Shown here: piece by piece, positions 43,885-52,692 of the stretch
Numbering within the stretch: the first letter of the stretch is position 1
Layout: each line of letters opens with the position of its first letter
Assembly: GCA_029975915.1 (NCBI GenBank)
Contig: JARKOC010000250.1
Coordinates: 62,001 to 126,000, forward strand
DNA: 64,000 nt
From: Bryobacteraceae bacterium
GTDB lineage: Bacteria > Acidobacteriota > Terriglobia > Bryobacterales > Bryobacteraceae
Direction: 5' to 3'
Position numbers and translations under genes: made by a program
Notes under the pieces: generated by a model
What the model saw: only the letters and a program-made list of their open reading frames with translations
Told to the model about the DNA's origin: nothing
The model's database searches: none

Positions 43885-44451
43885 CTAAGCGGTCGCCACC
43901 CGCTCCTGATATGTTCCTTCCGCGGTGCTCACGCGGATGGTGTCCCCTTCATTCACGAACTGGGGCACGCTCACGGTCAGGCCGCTCTCCAACTTCGCCG
44001 GTTTGCCGACGTTCGATACCGAACCGGTCCTCAACCCCGGCTCGGTCTCGATCACCTTCAGGTCCACCGTCGGCGGCAGCTCCACGCTGATCGGCTTGCC
44101 CTCGTGAAACTCGACCTGGACCTTCATTTCGGGAACCAGATAGTTCGTCCCGTCGCCGATGAAATCCTTTGTCAGGTGCATCTGTTCGTAGGTTTCCGTG
44201 TTCATGAAGTGGTAGTCTTCACCGTCCTGGTACATGAACTCCATTTCGTGCTGTTCGAGTTGAGCGCGCTCGACGCGGTCTTCCGAAGCGAAACGGTGTT
44301 CAAACATCGAACCGGAACGCAGGTTGCGCATCTTCGCCTGGACAAAACCCCGCAGGTTGCCAGGGGTTCGGTGGGTCATGGAAAACACGGTGTGAAGTTC
44401 GCCGTTGAACAGAATCACCATGCCTGGGCGCAACTGGGTCGCTTGAATCAT
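43885..44451 (-). CDS. efp: Translation elongation factor P
   Basis: EF-P (188 residues) relieves ribosome stalling at polyproline. The three beta-barrel domains are clear: KOW-like N-terminus (IQATQLRPGMVILFNGEL), OB domain (EFMYQDGEDYHFMNTETYEQ) and C-terminal GLTVSVPQFVNEGDTIRVST. The tip loop reads HRTPGNLRGFVQAK. The residue aligned with E. coli Lys34 is Asn32, with an Arg two positions on, so it cannot receive lysylation or rhamnosylation at the usual place. No epmA, epmB or earP is in the window. It is transcribed alone, ending at a shared terminator. Confidence 0.96.
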   Translation of the reverse strand: MIQATQLRPGMVILFNGELHTVFSMTHRTPGNLRGFVQAKMRNLRSGSMFEHRFASEDRVERAQLEQHEMEFMYQDGEDYHFMNTETYEQMHLTKDFIGDGTNYLVPEMKVQVEFHEGKPISVELPPTVDLKVIETEPGLRTGSVSNVGKPAKLESGLTVSVPQFVNEGDTIRVSTAEGTYQERVATA

Positions 44452-44508
44452 ACAAAGGCCTCGATCAATAAATTTCAGATTGGGAAATTCCAGTTTACCA
44501 GAGCAGCG

Positions 44509-45717
44509 CTAGCGGACCAATGTCAGCCAGGCGGTCCCGAGCGCCAGCGTTGCCATCGTAACTGGAATGCCTACCTTCACATAGTCGGTGAACCGGATGT
44601 GGACATGCCCGCGCGCCCGTTCCACAACGATCAGATTTGCCACCGATCCCAATATCGTCAGGTTTCCCGCCAGCGTCGACGACATCGCCAGCGTAAGCCA
44701 GCCCAACTCGGCGTCAGGCAGCCTTTCCATAACCGGCCTGAACACAAGGACCGCCGGAACATTCGACACCAGGTTCGACAGCGCAGCCGAAGCCCCGCTC
44801 AGCACCCAAACCCGGTCCAGGCCAAAACCCTTGGCCATCTCCAACAAGTCTCGCTCCAGAGTTGTCCGCTCTACGCCCGCGACAACCACGAACAGTCCGG
44901 CGAAAAGGGCCAGCAGTGTCCAGTCCACCTCTCCGTAGACCTTTTCCGGCTTCACCCTCCTGGTGGCCAGCATCACCGCGCCGGCTACGATCGCCGTCTG
45001 CGCGACACCCCAACCAGCGAAAAAGAGCCCTACCATGGCCACCGAAACTACCAGTGACTTCCAGAGCATCGGCTTGTTGATCCGTGCCCTGACCCTCTCG
45101 CCGACATCGAAATGCGAACCGTCGAACTCGCTCCGGTACATCCACCGCAGTACCAGATAGACAACCACAAGGGAAAGCGCCCCCACCGGAGCCAGCACGG
45201 ACGCGAACCGGGCGTATTCGATCCTGGATAACGCTCCGATCATCATGTTTTGAGGGTTGCCGGTGATTGTCGCCACGCTGCCAGCATTCGACGACATGGC
45301 CACAGCCAGCAAGTACGGGATCGGATTTCGTTTGAGCGACAGCGTCACTTCCAGCACCAGCGGGGTCATGACGATGCAGATCGTATCGTTGACGAATATC
45401 GCCGACAGCACCCCGCAGATGGCGATCAGGCCGGCCAGCAAGGTCCGTGGGTGATGCGCGTGCCGGACCACCCATGCCGCCACCCACCGGAAGAACCCCG
45501 CCAGCCGCAGGTTGCCGGCCACGATCATCATGCCGAGCAGAAGCACGATCGTAGGCCAGTCGATCGCCAGCAGCGCCTCGTTGAATCCGATGGAGCCGGT
45601 GGCCACCATCAGGCTTGCCCCGATCACCGCCGCGCCGGCGCGGTCCACGCGCATGCCGGGAAACCGCCCAAGCGCCAGGACCAGATATGTGCCGGCGAAA
45701 ATCGCTATAGCCGCCAT
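44509..45717 (-). CDS. SLC13/ArsB-NhaD-type anion transporter
   Basis: Ion-transporter-superfamily membrane protein of 402 residues with about eleven TM helices. The two inverted repeat motifs are visible: SSNAGSVATITGNPQNMMIG (about 145-165) and TLAGNLTILGSVANLIV (about 340-360), together with the FVNDTICIVMTPLV loop. Such proteins move dicarboxylates, sulfate, arsenite or protons against sodium; the substrate is not determinable. It is upstream of efp on the same strand with 57 bases between, and divergent from the RRM gene. Confidence 0.9.
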   Translation of the reverse strand: MAAIAIFAGTYLVLALGRFPGMRVDRAGAAVIGASLMVATGSIGFNEALLAIDWPTIVLLLGMMIVAGNLRLAGFFRWVAAWVVRHAHHPRTLLAGLIAICGVLSAIFVNDTICIVMTPLVLEVTLSLKRNPIPYLLAVAMSSNAGSVATITGNPQNMMIGALSRIEYARFASVLAPVGALSLVVVYLVLRWMYRSEFDGSHFDVGERVRARINKPMLWKSLVVSVAMVGLFFAGWGVAQTAIVAGAVMLATRRVKPEKVYGEVDWTLLALFAGLFVVVAGVERTTLERDLLEMAKGFGLDRVWVLSGASAALSNLVSNVPAVLVFRPVMERLPDAELGWLTLAMSSTLAGNLTILGSVANLIVVERARGHVHIRFTDYVKVGIPVTMATLALGTAWLTLVR

Positions 45718-45760
45718 CGTGTTCTAGAACTCATCTTCCCACCTATTTTTGGCGCCAAGT

Positions 45761-45789
45761 TTGCCGCCCGCGCCCACGCGTGTTAGGAT
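45761..45789 (+). promoter_or_regulatory. Sigma-70-type promoter of the RRM protein gene
   Basis: TTGCCG (45761-45766), a 17-base spacer and TAGGAT (45784-45789) preceded by TG, which makes an extended -10. This predicts a start near 45796 and a 60-base leader before the ATG at 45856. Confidence 0.55.
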
Positions 45790-45855
45790 AAAGATGCCCC
45801 TTGGACCGGAGAGTTGTCTGGTCCCAAACCCACACGGAGCAGAGATCCCAGTTAG

Positions 45856-46287
45856 ATGAGCTCGACCGTTTTTCTCGGCAACCTTCCGGTCTGGGTCACG
45901 GCTGATGACATCAAGTCGTGGCTAACAGCGGAAAACCTGGTGGCCGACTCCGTTAAGGTCATCCGTAATCCGGAGACCCAGGAGTCAAAAGGCTTCGCAT
46001 TCATTGAAGCCCCCAACGATGAGGAGATGCACTCCATCATCCGGCGTTTCGACCGCGCACCCCTAGAAGACCGCATCCTTAGAGCCAACCAGGCGCAACC
46101 GCCCAGGCCGAAGGGATCTGTGCGCCCCACCGGACCCGCTGCCGGTCCGGCCGCTAGCGCTGGTCCCATGGCGCCGGCTCCGCAGGGCGAGGGTCCGCTG
46201 CGCCGTACGCGCGGAGGGCGCAAGCACCGCAAGCCTGGCAATGGCCCTACTTCGGCTTTCGCTGAAGAACTCGCCAAAGCCCTTTAG
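45856..46287 (+). CDS. RNA-binding protein with RRM domain
   Basis: A 143-residue protein. Residues 1-80 form a single RNA-recognition motif with RNP2 VFLGNLP and RNP1 KGFAFIEA, the aromatic residues that stack on RNA being present. The tail (about 85-143) is Pro/Ala-rich and then basic (LRRTRGGRKHRKPGNG), probably disordered and RNA-binding. Bacterial one-RRM proteins of this kind (Rbp type) often respond to cold; the role here is unknown. It has its own predicted promoter and is followed by an unrelated operon. Confidence 0.9.
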   Translation: MSSTVFLGNLPVWVTADDIKSWLTAENLVADSVKVIRNPETQESKGFAFIEAPNDEEMHSIIRRFDRAPLEDRILRANQAQPPRPKGSVRPTGPAAGPAASAGPMAPAPQGEGPLRRTRGGRKHRKPGNGPTSAFAEELAKAL

Positions 46288-46378
46288 CTCCACGGTCACG
46301 GCAAGGAGCGCCGGGCCTCGCGCCCGCATCTAACCGCGCGTCCGAAGAGTCAATTAACAGTCCTTCCTCACCGTCCGG

Positions 46379-46387
46379 TGGTATACT
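46379..46387 (+). promoter_or_regulatory. Candidate extended -10 promoter of the PIN/TRAM-ispD operon
   Basis: TGGTATACT contains TGn plus TATACT (46382-46387, 5 of 6 bases). No -35 stands at the ideal distance (TTAACA lies 22 bases upstream), which is tolerated by extended -10 promoters. The GTG start is 65 bases downstream. Confidence 0.45.
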
Positions 46388-46452
46388 CGAACCCGGCGTT
46401 GTCGCCAAAGAGACTTCGCCGTTTTATATATCATTCTTAGAGGTACCCCGGT

Positions 46453-47544
46453 GTGAAAGATCTTATACTCCTTCGTATCGTTTTCATTTCCGTCCTCACC
46501 GCAGCTGCATTCTTCCTGGAGCCCTTTGGAGCCCCGCGGCCCTGGTCAGCCCTGGCCGGTCTAGCCCTTGGTTTGTCCATCGTCGCCGGTGAAGTCCGGT
46601 TGAAGCAGGTGAGTTTGAAGCGGTTGATCGGCGCTGCTATCGCCAGTGTCCTGGGAATTCTCGGGGCCTTCATGATTGCACTCATATTGAACTGGGCGCT
46701 GCCGAACAACCGTTCCACGGTCCCCTTCCTTCAGCTTCTCGTCCTCCTTGTCATGACTTATGTCGGGCTGGCCGTCGGTTCAGCCAAGGGCGACATGCTC
46801 AACCTGGCCGCCCTCGGCGGCCTTTTTGGCGGTGAGAAGGCCGCCCGTCAATCTTTCAAGATTCTTGACACGTCGGTAGTAATTGACGGCCGCATCGCCG
46901 ATATCGCCGAAACCGGTTTCCTGGATGGCATTCTGGTCATCCCGCAGTTCGTCCTGCGTGAATTGCAGTTGGTCGCCGATTCTTCCGACTCGATGAAGCG
47001 AAACCGCGGCCGGCGTGGCCTGGACGTCCTGCAGCGTATCCAGAAGATGGCGAACCTTAACGTCCAGATTCTCGAGGACGATTTCCCCAACGTTCGCGAG
47101 GTGGACCTCAAGTTGATCGAACTTGCCAAGGTCTATGACTGCAAGATCGTCACCAATGACTTCAATCTGAATAAGGTCGCCCAACTGCATGGCGTCCAGG
47201 TTCTCAATATCAATGAACTGGCGAACTCCCTAAAGCCGATCGTCCTCCCGGGCGAGGTGATGCGCGTCTTTATCTTGAAGGAAGGCAAAGAGCAGAACCA
47301 GGGAGTAGCCTACCTGGATGACGGGACAATGGTGGTGGTTGATGGGGCTAAGCGATTGATTTCAAAGACAATCGACATCTCGGTGACAAGCGTGCTTCAA
47401 ACGACTGCCGGAAAGATGATTTTCGGCCGGTTCGATGACCGCCACCATCATGTTTATGACAAGCCAGGCGCGCCGGGTCCCAGTCATGACCGCGAATCAA
47501 CTCGCCGCGAGGACCACGCTCCGGTGCCTGGATCCAATCTCTAG
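46453..47544 (+). CDS. Membrane-anchored PIN/TRAM protein, YacL-like
   Basis: A 363-residue protein with about four N-terminal TM helices (residues 5-115), a PIN nuclease-like domain (about 135-260, acidic residues in [29 protein letters not shown] and [13 protein letters not shown]) and a C-terminal TRAM domain ([32 protein letters not shown]). It resembles B. subtilis YacL, a likely RNase of unknown target, which also sits beside ispD. The start is GTG with AGAGG upstream. ispD follows after 15 bases. Confidence 0.93.
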   Translation: MKDLILLRIVFISVLTAAAFFLEPFGAPRPWSALAGLALGLSIVAGEVRLKQVSLKRLIGAAIASVLGILGAFMIALILNWALPNNRSTVPFLQLLVLLVMTYVGLAVGSAKGDMLNLAALGGLFGGEKAARQSFKILDTSVVIDGRIADIAETGFLDGILVIPQFVLRELQLVADSSDSMKRNRGRRGLDVLQRIQKMANLNVQILEDDFPNVREVDLKLIELAKVYDCKIVTNDFNLNKVAQLHGVQVLNINELANSLKPIVLPGEVMRVFILKEGKEQNQGVAYLDDGTMVVVDGAKRLISKTIDISVTSVLQTTAGKMIFGRFDDRHHHVYDKPGAPGPSHDRESTRREDHAPVPGSNL

Positions 47545-47559
47545 GGGGACTCAAACCGA

Positions 47560-48276
47560 ATGAAGGTTGCCGCAATCCTCCCTGCCGCCGGTCTTGGCAC
47601 ACGCATGAAACCGGCCGAGCCCGGTTCGGTCACGCTGCCGCGCAAACAGTTCTTGCTTCTGGACGGAGTGCCTGTTGTACTGCACACCATCCGCAAGTTC
47701 GTCTCGTGCCGCGTGGTGGATCAAGTCATCCTCGCCTTGCGCCCGGAGGACCGGCCCAAGGTGGATGAACTCATCGCCGCGGAAGGCTACGACAAGCCCG
47801 TCACCACCGTCGATGGCGGCGATTCGCGCCAGGCGTCTGTCGAAAACGGCCTCGCCGCAGTCGCTCCAGGCACCGATGTCGTCGCCGTTCATGATGCCGT
47901 CCGGCCATTTATCGATCCCGATACGATCGAGGAGGTGATCCGGACTGCGGCTGACACAGGCGCGGCAATCGTGGGCATTATCCCCGTCGACACCGTCAAG
48001 CAGGTTCATTTGCATAAGATTACCGGCACGCTGAACCGCGACCGCCTGGTCCTTGCGCAGACTCCTCAGGTCTTCCGTACCGAGATCCTTCAGCGGGCAT
48101 ACGCTCAGGCGAAGATTGACGGATTTACCGGCACTGATGAGTCCTCGCTCGTGGAGCGGATCGAAGTCGAGGTCACGGTCGTCGCCGGTTCGGACCGCAA
48201 CATCAAGATCACGCGCCCTTCGGATCTCGAACTCGCCCAACTTTTCCTCCGTGAGGAGAAGGAGCGCCAATCCTAG
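47560..48276 (+). CDS. ispD: 2-C-methyl-D-erythritol 4-phosphate cytidylyltransferase
   Basis: Third enzyme of the MEP isoprenoid pathway (238 residues), transferring CMP from CTP to MEP. The nucleotide-binding signature is AILPAAGLGTRM, with the lysine in LPRKQFLLLDG. VDGGDSRQASVENGL, VAVHDAVRPFID and the C-terminal TDESSLVER complete the family pattern. It is co-transcribed with the YacL-like gene. The next MEP-pathway gene in this window, ispF, lies 4.4 kb downstream rather than adjacent. Confidence 0.96.
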   Translation: MKVAAILPAAGLGTRMKPAEPGSVTLPRKQFLLLDGVPVVLHTIRKFVSCRVVDQVILALRPEDRPKVDELIAAEGYDKPVTTVDGGDSRQASVENGLAAVAPGTDVVAVHDAVRPFIDPDTIEEVIRTAADTGAAIVGIIPVDTVKQVHLHKITGTLNRDRLVLAQTPQVFRTEILQRAYAQAKIDGFTGTDESSLVERIEVEVTVVAGSDRNIKITRPSDLELAQLFLREEKERQS

Positions 48277-48290
48277 ATCCCGGAGATCAG

Positions 48291-50459
48291 ATGCCTGATC
48301 AGCAGCCGCCGGAACTCGAACTGCTCCATCAGCGGATGGACCTGCTCGCCCGCATCAATGGCCAGTTGCTGGCACGGATTGGCGATCTTGAACGGCGTCT
48401 CCGCAGGATCGAGGGCGGCTACGAGTCGCCAACAACAGCTGCTTTGCCCGGATTCGAGGCGGTTGCGGAGCCTGTTTCTCCACGACCAAACGAACCATTC
48501 GCGCCGGACGAGCCGCTCCGAAGCCCCCCTGAACCGGCGTTGGAATCCGGCTTAGAGCCTCCCTCTGAACCTGTGGACGAAGGCCGGGCCGGGCCATCGA
48601 AAGCCGCCCAAACGGGTATTCCACCGGCTTCCCAGTCGGCCGAGACTTCGTTTGGTCTGAACTGGCTCAATAGGATAGGAGCCTTTACCCTCGTCCTCGC
48701 GGTTGCCTTCTTCTTCAAGTACGCCGTCGACAACGGCTGGATCGGCCCCACGGGGCGCGTCCTGCTTGGGCTCTTCGCTGGCGCAGCTCTCCTGGGCGCG
48801 GCACACTACTTCAATCTTCGAGGGCATGCGCTCTTCACTCAGGGGCTGGCGGGAGCTGGCGTATCGATCCTTTACCTTTCCTTCTGGGCATCCAGTTCGC
48901 TCTACCAGCTCATCCCCTCGCCGCTCGCCTTCGCCGCCCTGGTTGCCGTCACGGCCCTGGCCGGCGCTCTCGCCTACCGCGCGAACGCACAGGCGCTCGC
49001 CGTTTTAGGCCTCATTGGCGCCTACATTACTCCCCCGGCCCTCTCCACGGGTGAATATCATCCCTGGATCCTGTTCGCCTATCTATTCCTCATGAACGCC
49101 GGATGGTTGTTCTATGCCCGCCGGATGAACTGGCGCATTCTGGAGTTCATCGCCGTGCCCGCCACCGCCATCGTCGGCGGCGCAGTCTTCGCCGATCTGA
49201 GGCCAGCCGACCGCGCCTCCGCCGGTTCCTTCTTCCTCTTTTCGCAATACGCCATTTTTGTCCAAGCCCGCTGCCTGCCATTCGTGCACCTGGCTCAAGC
49301 CGCTGCCGCAGTTGGGCTTGCCGCGGCCTGGCGCGACAGCCAGGCGGGCTTCGCCATTTCGTCGGCGGCTCTACTCACTTCCGGTATCGTTGCCGCTCAC
49401 GGCCGCGCCGTTTCGTCTCTGGCCCTTACCGCAGCCGGCGCCTGTTCGGCCGCGTTCGTGCTGACGTTCGCCGCCGGGCCCACATCCGCCACCCTCTTCC
49501 TTGGCGCCCTGGCCGCATTCGCCATCTCGCACTGCTACCTTCCATTCCGCGTGTCGAAAGGACATTCGCCCGGCCGGGCGGAACTCGCCCTTCAGCCTTT
49601 GAACACTGTTGCCGTCTTCGCCGCGGGCTACAACTTTCTCCATCCTCGACACGAGGCATGGCTCGGGTTGTTCGCGACTTGCCTGGGCGCGGTTTACCTC
49701 GTCACAGGACTCGCGCTTCGCAGATCCATGGGCCGGGTCCAAAACACAGGAAACGGAGTACTCCTCTCAGCGGGCGCTGCGCTGGCGATGTTCACCGCCG
49801 CCATCCCGCTCCAATTCTCCAGTTTCCGGATCACGGTCATGTGGGCCATGGAGGCCGCCGCTCTGGCTTGGATCGCCCGCCGTCTCGACTCTGTTCAAGG
49901 GCGGTTCAGCGTGCTGGCCGTCGGCGCGCTTGCCGCCCTGCGCCTCCTGTATATCGATTCGATCATCTATCCGGATCCCGCAACCTATTCCCTTCTCGCC
50001 AACGCCCGTTTCGTGACATTCCTGCTTTCCGCCGCAGGATTCGCCGCCGCCGCCTACTGGCTTCGTCCTTTTCTTCTGGCGCTGCCACCTTACCTGGCCG
50101 CCCATGCCGCACTGCTGTCGGGCCTTGCCCTTGAGGTCCATGGCCACGTCCGCCGCGTCACTGCTCCCCCTGACCAGTTCAGCGCTGAGATGGTTGCGCT
50201 TTCAATCCTTCTGGCCGTCTACGCTCTCGCCCTCATCGCTGCCGGCGTGGGCACCCGCACCAGATTGAATCGCATCCTCGGCCTCGCCATGCTCGCCGTC
50301 GTCGTGGTGAAACTGTACGCCGCCGACGTCTGGGCAATGCAGCGCGTTTACCGCATCGTCGCTTTCTCCGCCCTCGGCGTATTGCTGCTTTTGACCTCGT
50401 TTCTCTATTCCAGATTCCGAACCAAGATTGAGGCCCTGCTCCAGGATGAAGAAACTTAG
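48291..50459 (+). CDS. DUF2339 polytopic membrane protein
   Basis: A 722-residue membrane protein. An N-terminal coiled coil (LELLHQRMDLLARINGQLLARIGDLERRL) is followed by a Pro/Glu-rich linker (about 50-115), the conserved block GLNWLNRIGAFTLVLAVAFFFKYAVDNGWIGP and then about twenty hydrophobic segments, which matches DUF2339. Function unknown. It starts 14 bases after ispD and its end overlaps the DUF3999-like gene by 14 bases, so the two are coupled. Confidence 0.85.
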   Translation: MPDQQPPELELLHQRMDLLARINGQLLARIGDLERRLRRIEGGYESPTTAALPGFEAVAEPVSPRPNEPFAPDEPLRSPPEPALESGLEPPSEPVDEGRAGPSKAAQTGIPPASQSAETSFGLNWLNRIGAFTLVLAVAFFFKYAVDNGWIGPTGRVLLGLFAGAALLGAAHYFNLRGHALFTQGLAGAGVSILYLSFWASSSLYQLIPSPLAFAALVAVTALAGALAYRANAQALAVLGLIGAYITPPALSTGEYHPWILFAYLFLMNAGWLFYARRMNWRILEFIAVPATAIVGGAVFADLRPADRASAGSFFLFSQYAIFVQARCLPFVHLAQAAAAVGLAAAWRDSQAGFAISSAALLTSGIVAAHGRAVSSLALTAAGACSAAFVLTFAAGPTSATLFLGALAAFAISHCYLPFRVSKGHSPGRAELALQPLNTVAVFAAGYNFLHPRHEAWLGLFATCLGAVYLVTGLALRRSMGRVQNTGNGVLLSAGAALAMFTAAIPLQFSSFRITVMWAMEAAALAWIARRLDSVQGRFSVLAVGALAALRLLYIDSIIYPDPATYSLLANARFVTFLLSAAGFAAAAYWLRPFLLALPPYLAAHAALLSGLALEVHGHVRRVTAPPDQFSAEMVALSILLAVYALALIAAGVGTRTRLNRILGLAMLAVVVVKLYAADVWAMQRVYRIVAFSALGVLLLLTSFLYSRFRTKIEALLQDEET

Positions 50460-51690
50460 CCTTGCCGCCTTCCTCTGGCTGCCACTGCTCTCTCAATCGG
50501 CCCACCTATCGCCGGGCGAATTCCCCTGGCGAGCCCGAATCGAGGTGAAGGAAGCTTCCGGCTACGCGACGGTCCGCATCAACCGCGCATTCTATGACAA
50601 GTCGGCCGCGAACTTCGCCGACCTCAGGCTGTTCGGGCCCTCGGGCGTCGAAGTCTCGTCGCTCTTGCGAGACATGCACCCAGCCGCACCCGCCGCCACA
50701 ATCAGCACCCAGATCCTTGACCTGGTGAAGACGCCAAAGGGACAACTCCAGTTCATCCTCGACTTCGGCGTGGCTCCTCCCTTCCATAACCGCCTTTCTT
50801 TCTCCACACCGGAGCCCGATTTCAGGAACACGGTCCTGATCGAATCCAGCCTGGACCGGGCCGCCTGGGATACCGTCCGCACGGCGGCGATTATGCGGTT
50901 CACGCAAGATGGCCAACGCCTGGAGTCTCTCTCCATTGATTATCCCGATTCGTCCCGCCGGTACCTCCGCATCACAGTCGACTCCTGGAAGGAGCGTGCG
51001 CCCTTCACAAGCGTCAGTGCGCAGCGCTCGGCCTCGCCCAATGCCGAGGATTGGGAACTGCTGGCCACATCCTCTCCAGTGGCGACCCATCTGCCGGACC
51101 TGAAATCCACGCGCTACGACTTCGCTTTCCCCTTCGGCGTGATGAACGATATCCGGATCTCCATCGAGTCCCCGGCCAAGGAATTCTACCGGTCCACAGA
51201 ACTCTCCTGGTCCGCGGATGGAACCAGTTGGGCCTCCACCTACGGCAACGTCATCTATCGTGTTCCAGGGGCCGAGGAGCTTTCGATTCGGGGCCGTACC
51301 CTCAACGTTTCGCGCCTGCGGTTGACCGTTCACGACGCCGACAGCCAACCGGTGGAGATCAAGTCCATTTCTCTCCATGCCCCGGCCCGCGAAGTGATCT
51401 TCCCCATCACGGGCGCCGGCACATACACGTTCTATCTGGGTCTGGCGGGCGCGCCCAGGCCCAGCTACGATCTGGCGGAGATTCTGGCCCGGGGCGCGTC
51501 GGTCAGCACGATTGCTCTCGCCACCCCTGATTGGGAGCCCAATCCTCTTTATGTTCCTCCATCTGAGCGTCCGAGGCCTTTTACCGAACGCTTCCCATGG
51601 TTACTGCCTGCGGTGGTGATCCTGGCCGTTGCCGCCTTGGGGTTGGCAGCCTACCGTCTGGTGAAGCAGCCGGGGCGGCCGAATGCATAG
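50446..51690 (+). CDS. DUF3999-like secreted/membrane-anchored protein
   Basis: A 414-residue protein with a signal peptide (LSLAAFLWLPLLSQSAH), a large beta-rich extracytoplasmic region (FPWRARIEVKEASGYATVRI, two discoidin-like lobes with SWSADGTSW and ITVDSWKERAPF) and a C-terminal TM (LPAVVILAVAALGLAAYRLV). This layout and the pairing with a DUF2339 gene fit DUF3999. The pair may form a complex, by analogy with the recurrent neighbourhood. The ATG at 50446 lies inside the end of the DUF2339 gene. Confidence 0.8.
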   Translation: MKKLSLAAFLWLPLLSQSAHLSPGEFPWRARIEVKEASGYATVRINRAFYDKSAANFADLRLFGPSGVEVSSLLRDMHPAAPAATISTQILDLVKTPKGQLQFILDFGVAPPFHNRLSFSTPEPDFRNTVLIESSLDRAAWDTVRTAAIMRFTQDGQRLESLSIDYPDSSRRYLRITVDSWKERAPFTSVSAQRSASPNAEDWELLATSSPVATHLPDLKSTRYDFAFPFGVMNDIRISIESPAKEFYRSTELSWSADGTSWASTYGNVIYRVPGAEELSIRGRTLNVSRLRLTVHDADSQPVEIKSISLHAPAREVIFPITGAGTYTFYLGLAGAPRPSYDLAEILARGASVSTIALATPDWEPNPLYVPPSERPRPFTERFPWLLPAVVILAVAALGLAAYRLVKQPGRPNA

Positions 51691-51695
51691 TTTTC

Positions 51696-51723
51696 TGTAA
51701 CCTCGGCAGCCGGCCACCGTAAA
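51696..51723 (+). promoter_or_regulatory. Candidate ECF sigma-dependent promoter upstream of the ECF gene
   Basis: TGTAACC (51696-51702), 15 bases, then CGTAAA (51718-51723). An AAC-type -35 and a CGT-type -10 at this spacing are typical of ECF promoters, and such sites often lie before the sigma gene itself (autoregulation). The predicted start falls about 8 bases before the ATG at 51738, implying a very short leader. Confidence 0.5.
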
Positions 51724-51737
51724 CTCCAAAGACGGCG

Positions 51738-52217
51738 ATGACTCCGGCCACCTTCCAGTCGATTTACGAAGCTTACTCGCCAGACGTCCGCCGGCTTGCT
51801 CTTTACATCACCCGTTCGCCCGACGCGGCCGCCGAGATCACCTCCGAAACATTCCTGCGCGCCTGGACTGGGCGGTTCTCAATCCGCACCGAGACCGCCA
51901 AAGCTTACCTGCTCGCAATCGCGCGCAACCTCGCCATCGATCAACTGCGAAAGCCACCCCATCCAATCCCAATCGAAGACCATCAGGCAGCCGCACGACC
52001 CTTGGGGACTGCCTCGTTGGAGTTGAGCGAAGCGCTTGACGCCATAGGCAGGCTGCCCGCGGCCTACCGCGATGCCTTGCTGTTGGCGGCGGTGGAAGGC
52101 CTGTCCTATGAAGAAACCGCGCGGATTCTCGGAGCTTCAGTGGCTTCGGTCAAGGTCCGTGTCCACCGTGCGAGGTTAATGCTTGCTGAAGCGCTCGCAA
52201 GAAAGGAAACGAAATGA
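51738..52217 (+). CDS. ECF-type RNA polymerase sigma factor
   Basis: Sigma-70-family extracytoplasmic-function factor of 159 residues. Region 2 reads FQSIYEAYSPDVRRLALYITRS...ITSETFLRAW with LLAIARNLAIDQLR, and region 4 is the helix-turn-helix LLLAAVEGLSYEETARILGASVASVKVRVHRARLML. It overlaps the downstream membrane protein by ATGA (52214-52217), the usual position of an anti-sigma gene. It sits 47 bases after the DUF3999-like gene and has its own candidate promoter. Confidence 0.94.
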   Translation: MTPATFQSIYEAYSPDVRRLALYITRSPDAAAEITSETFLRAWTGRFSIRTETAKAYLLAIARNLAIDQLRKPPHPIPIEDHQAAARPLGTASLELSEALDAIGRLPAAYRDALLLAAVEGLSYEETARILGASVASVKVRVHRARLMLAEALARKETK

Positions 52218-52645
52218 GTCTGACCATTCCCACTGATTGCGTTCCAGGTGTTCTGGAAGACCTGGCGGCATTGTTGCTCGCAGGTGAGTCCTCTGAGGGC
52301 ACGCGCCGGTTTCTTGAAGCGCATGCCCGGCAAGATCCGGCCTTCGCTAAGCGTCTGAACGCCGCCACCAGGATCGATCTCGCTCCTCCGCCACCCGCCG
52401 CCACCGACGATAGCCTCCAGACGATTCAACTCATCCGCCAGTATGTGGCTCTTCGCACGATCTTTACGGCGATGGGTATCGCCTTCACGCTCATCCCGCT
52501 CGCGTTCACGTTCAGCGGGGCCGGCGCCGAGTTCCTCTTTCTCGGGAAGCAACCCGGCATCGTCTCCTCGTTCTGGAGTATCGCCGCCGCCAGCTGGGTT
52601 GCCATGTGGATCATGCACAGGCAGATCCGGAAGCGGGGGATTTAG
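52214..52645 (+). CDS. Small membrane protein, probable partner of the ECF sigma factor
   Basis: A 143-residue protein with an N-terminal cytosolic helical part (VLEDLAALLLAGESSEGTRRFLEAH, resembling the helices of zinc-finger-type anti-sigma domains but without the HxxxCxxC zinc ligands) and two C-terminal TM segments (TAMGIAFTLIPLAFTFSG, GIVSSFWSIAAASWVAMWIM). The ATGA overlap with the sigma gene suggests a regulatory partner. I call it anti-sigma-like from position and topology only. Confidence 0.75.
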   Translation: MSLTIPTDCVPGVLEDLAALLLAGESSEGTRRFLEAHARQDPAFAKRLNAATRIDLAPPPPAATDDSLQTIQLIRQYVALRTIFTAMGIAFTLIPLAFTFSGAGAEFLFLGKQPGIVSSFWSIAAASWVAMWIMHRQIRKRGI

Positions 52646-52692
52646 CCAGAAACGCCTGCTCCAGTGACGCTGTTTTGATCGAAACTGAATAC

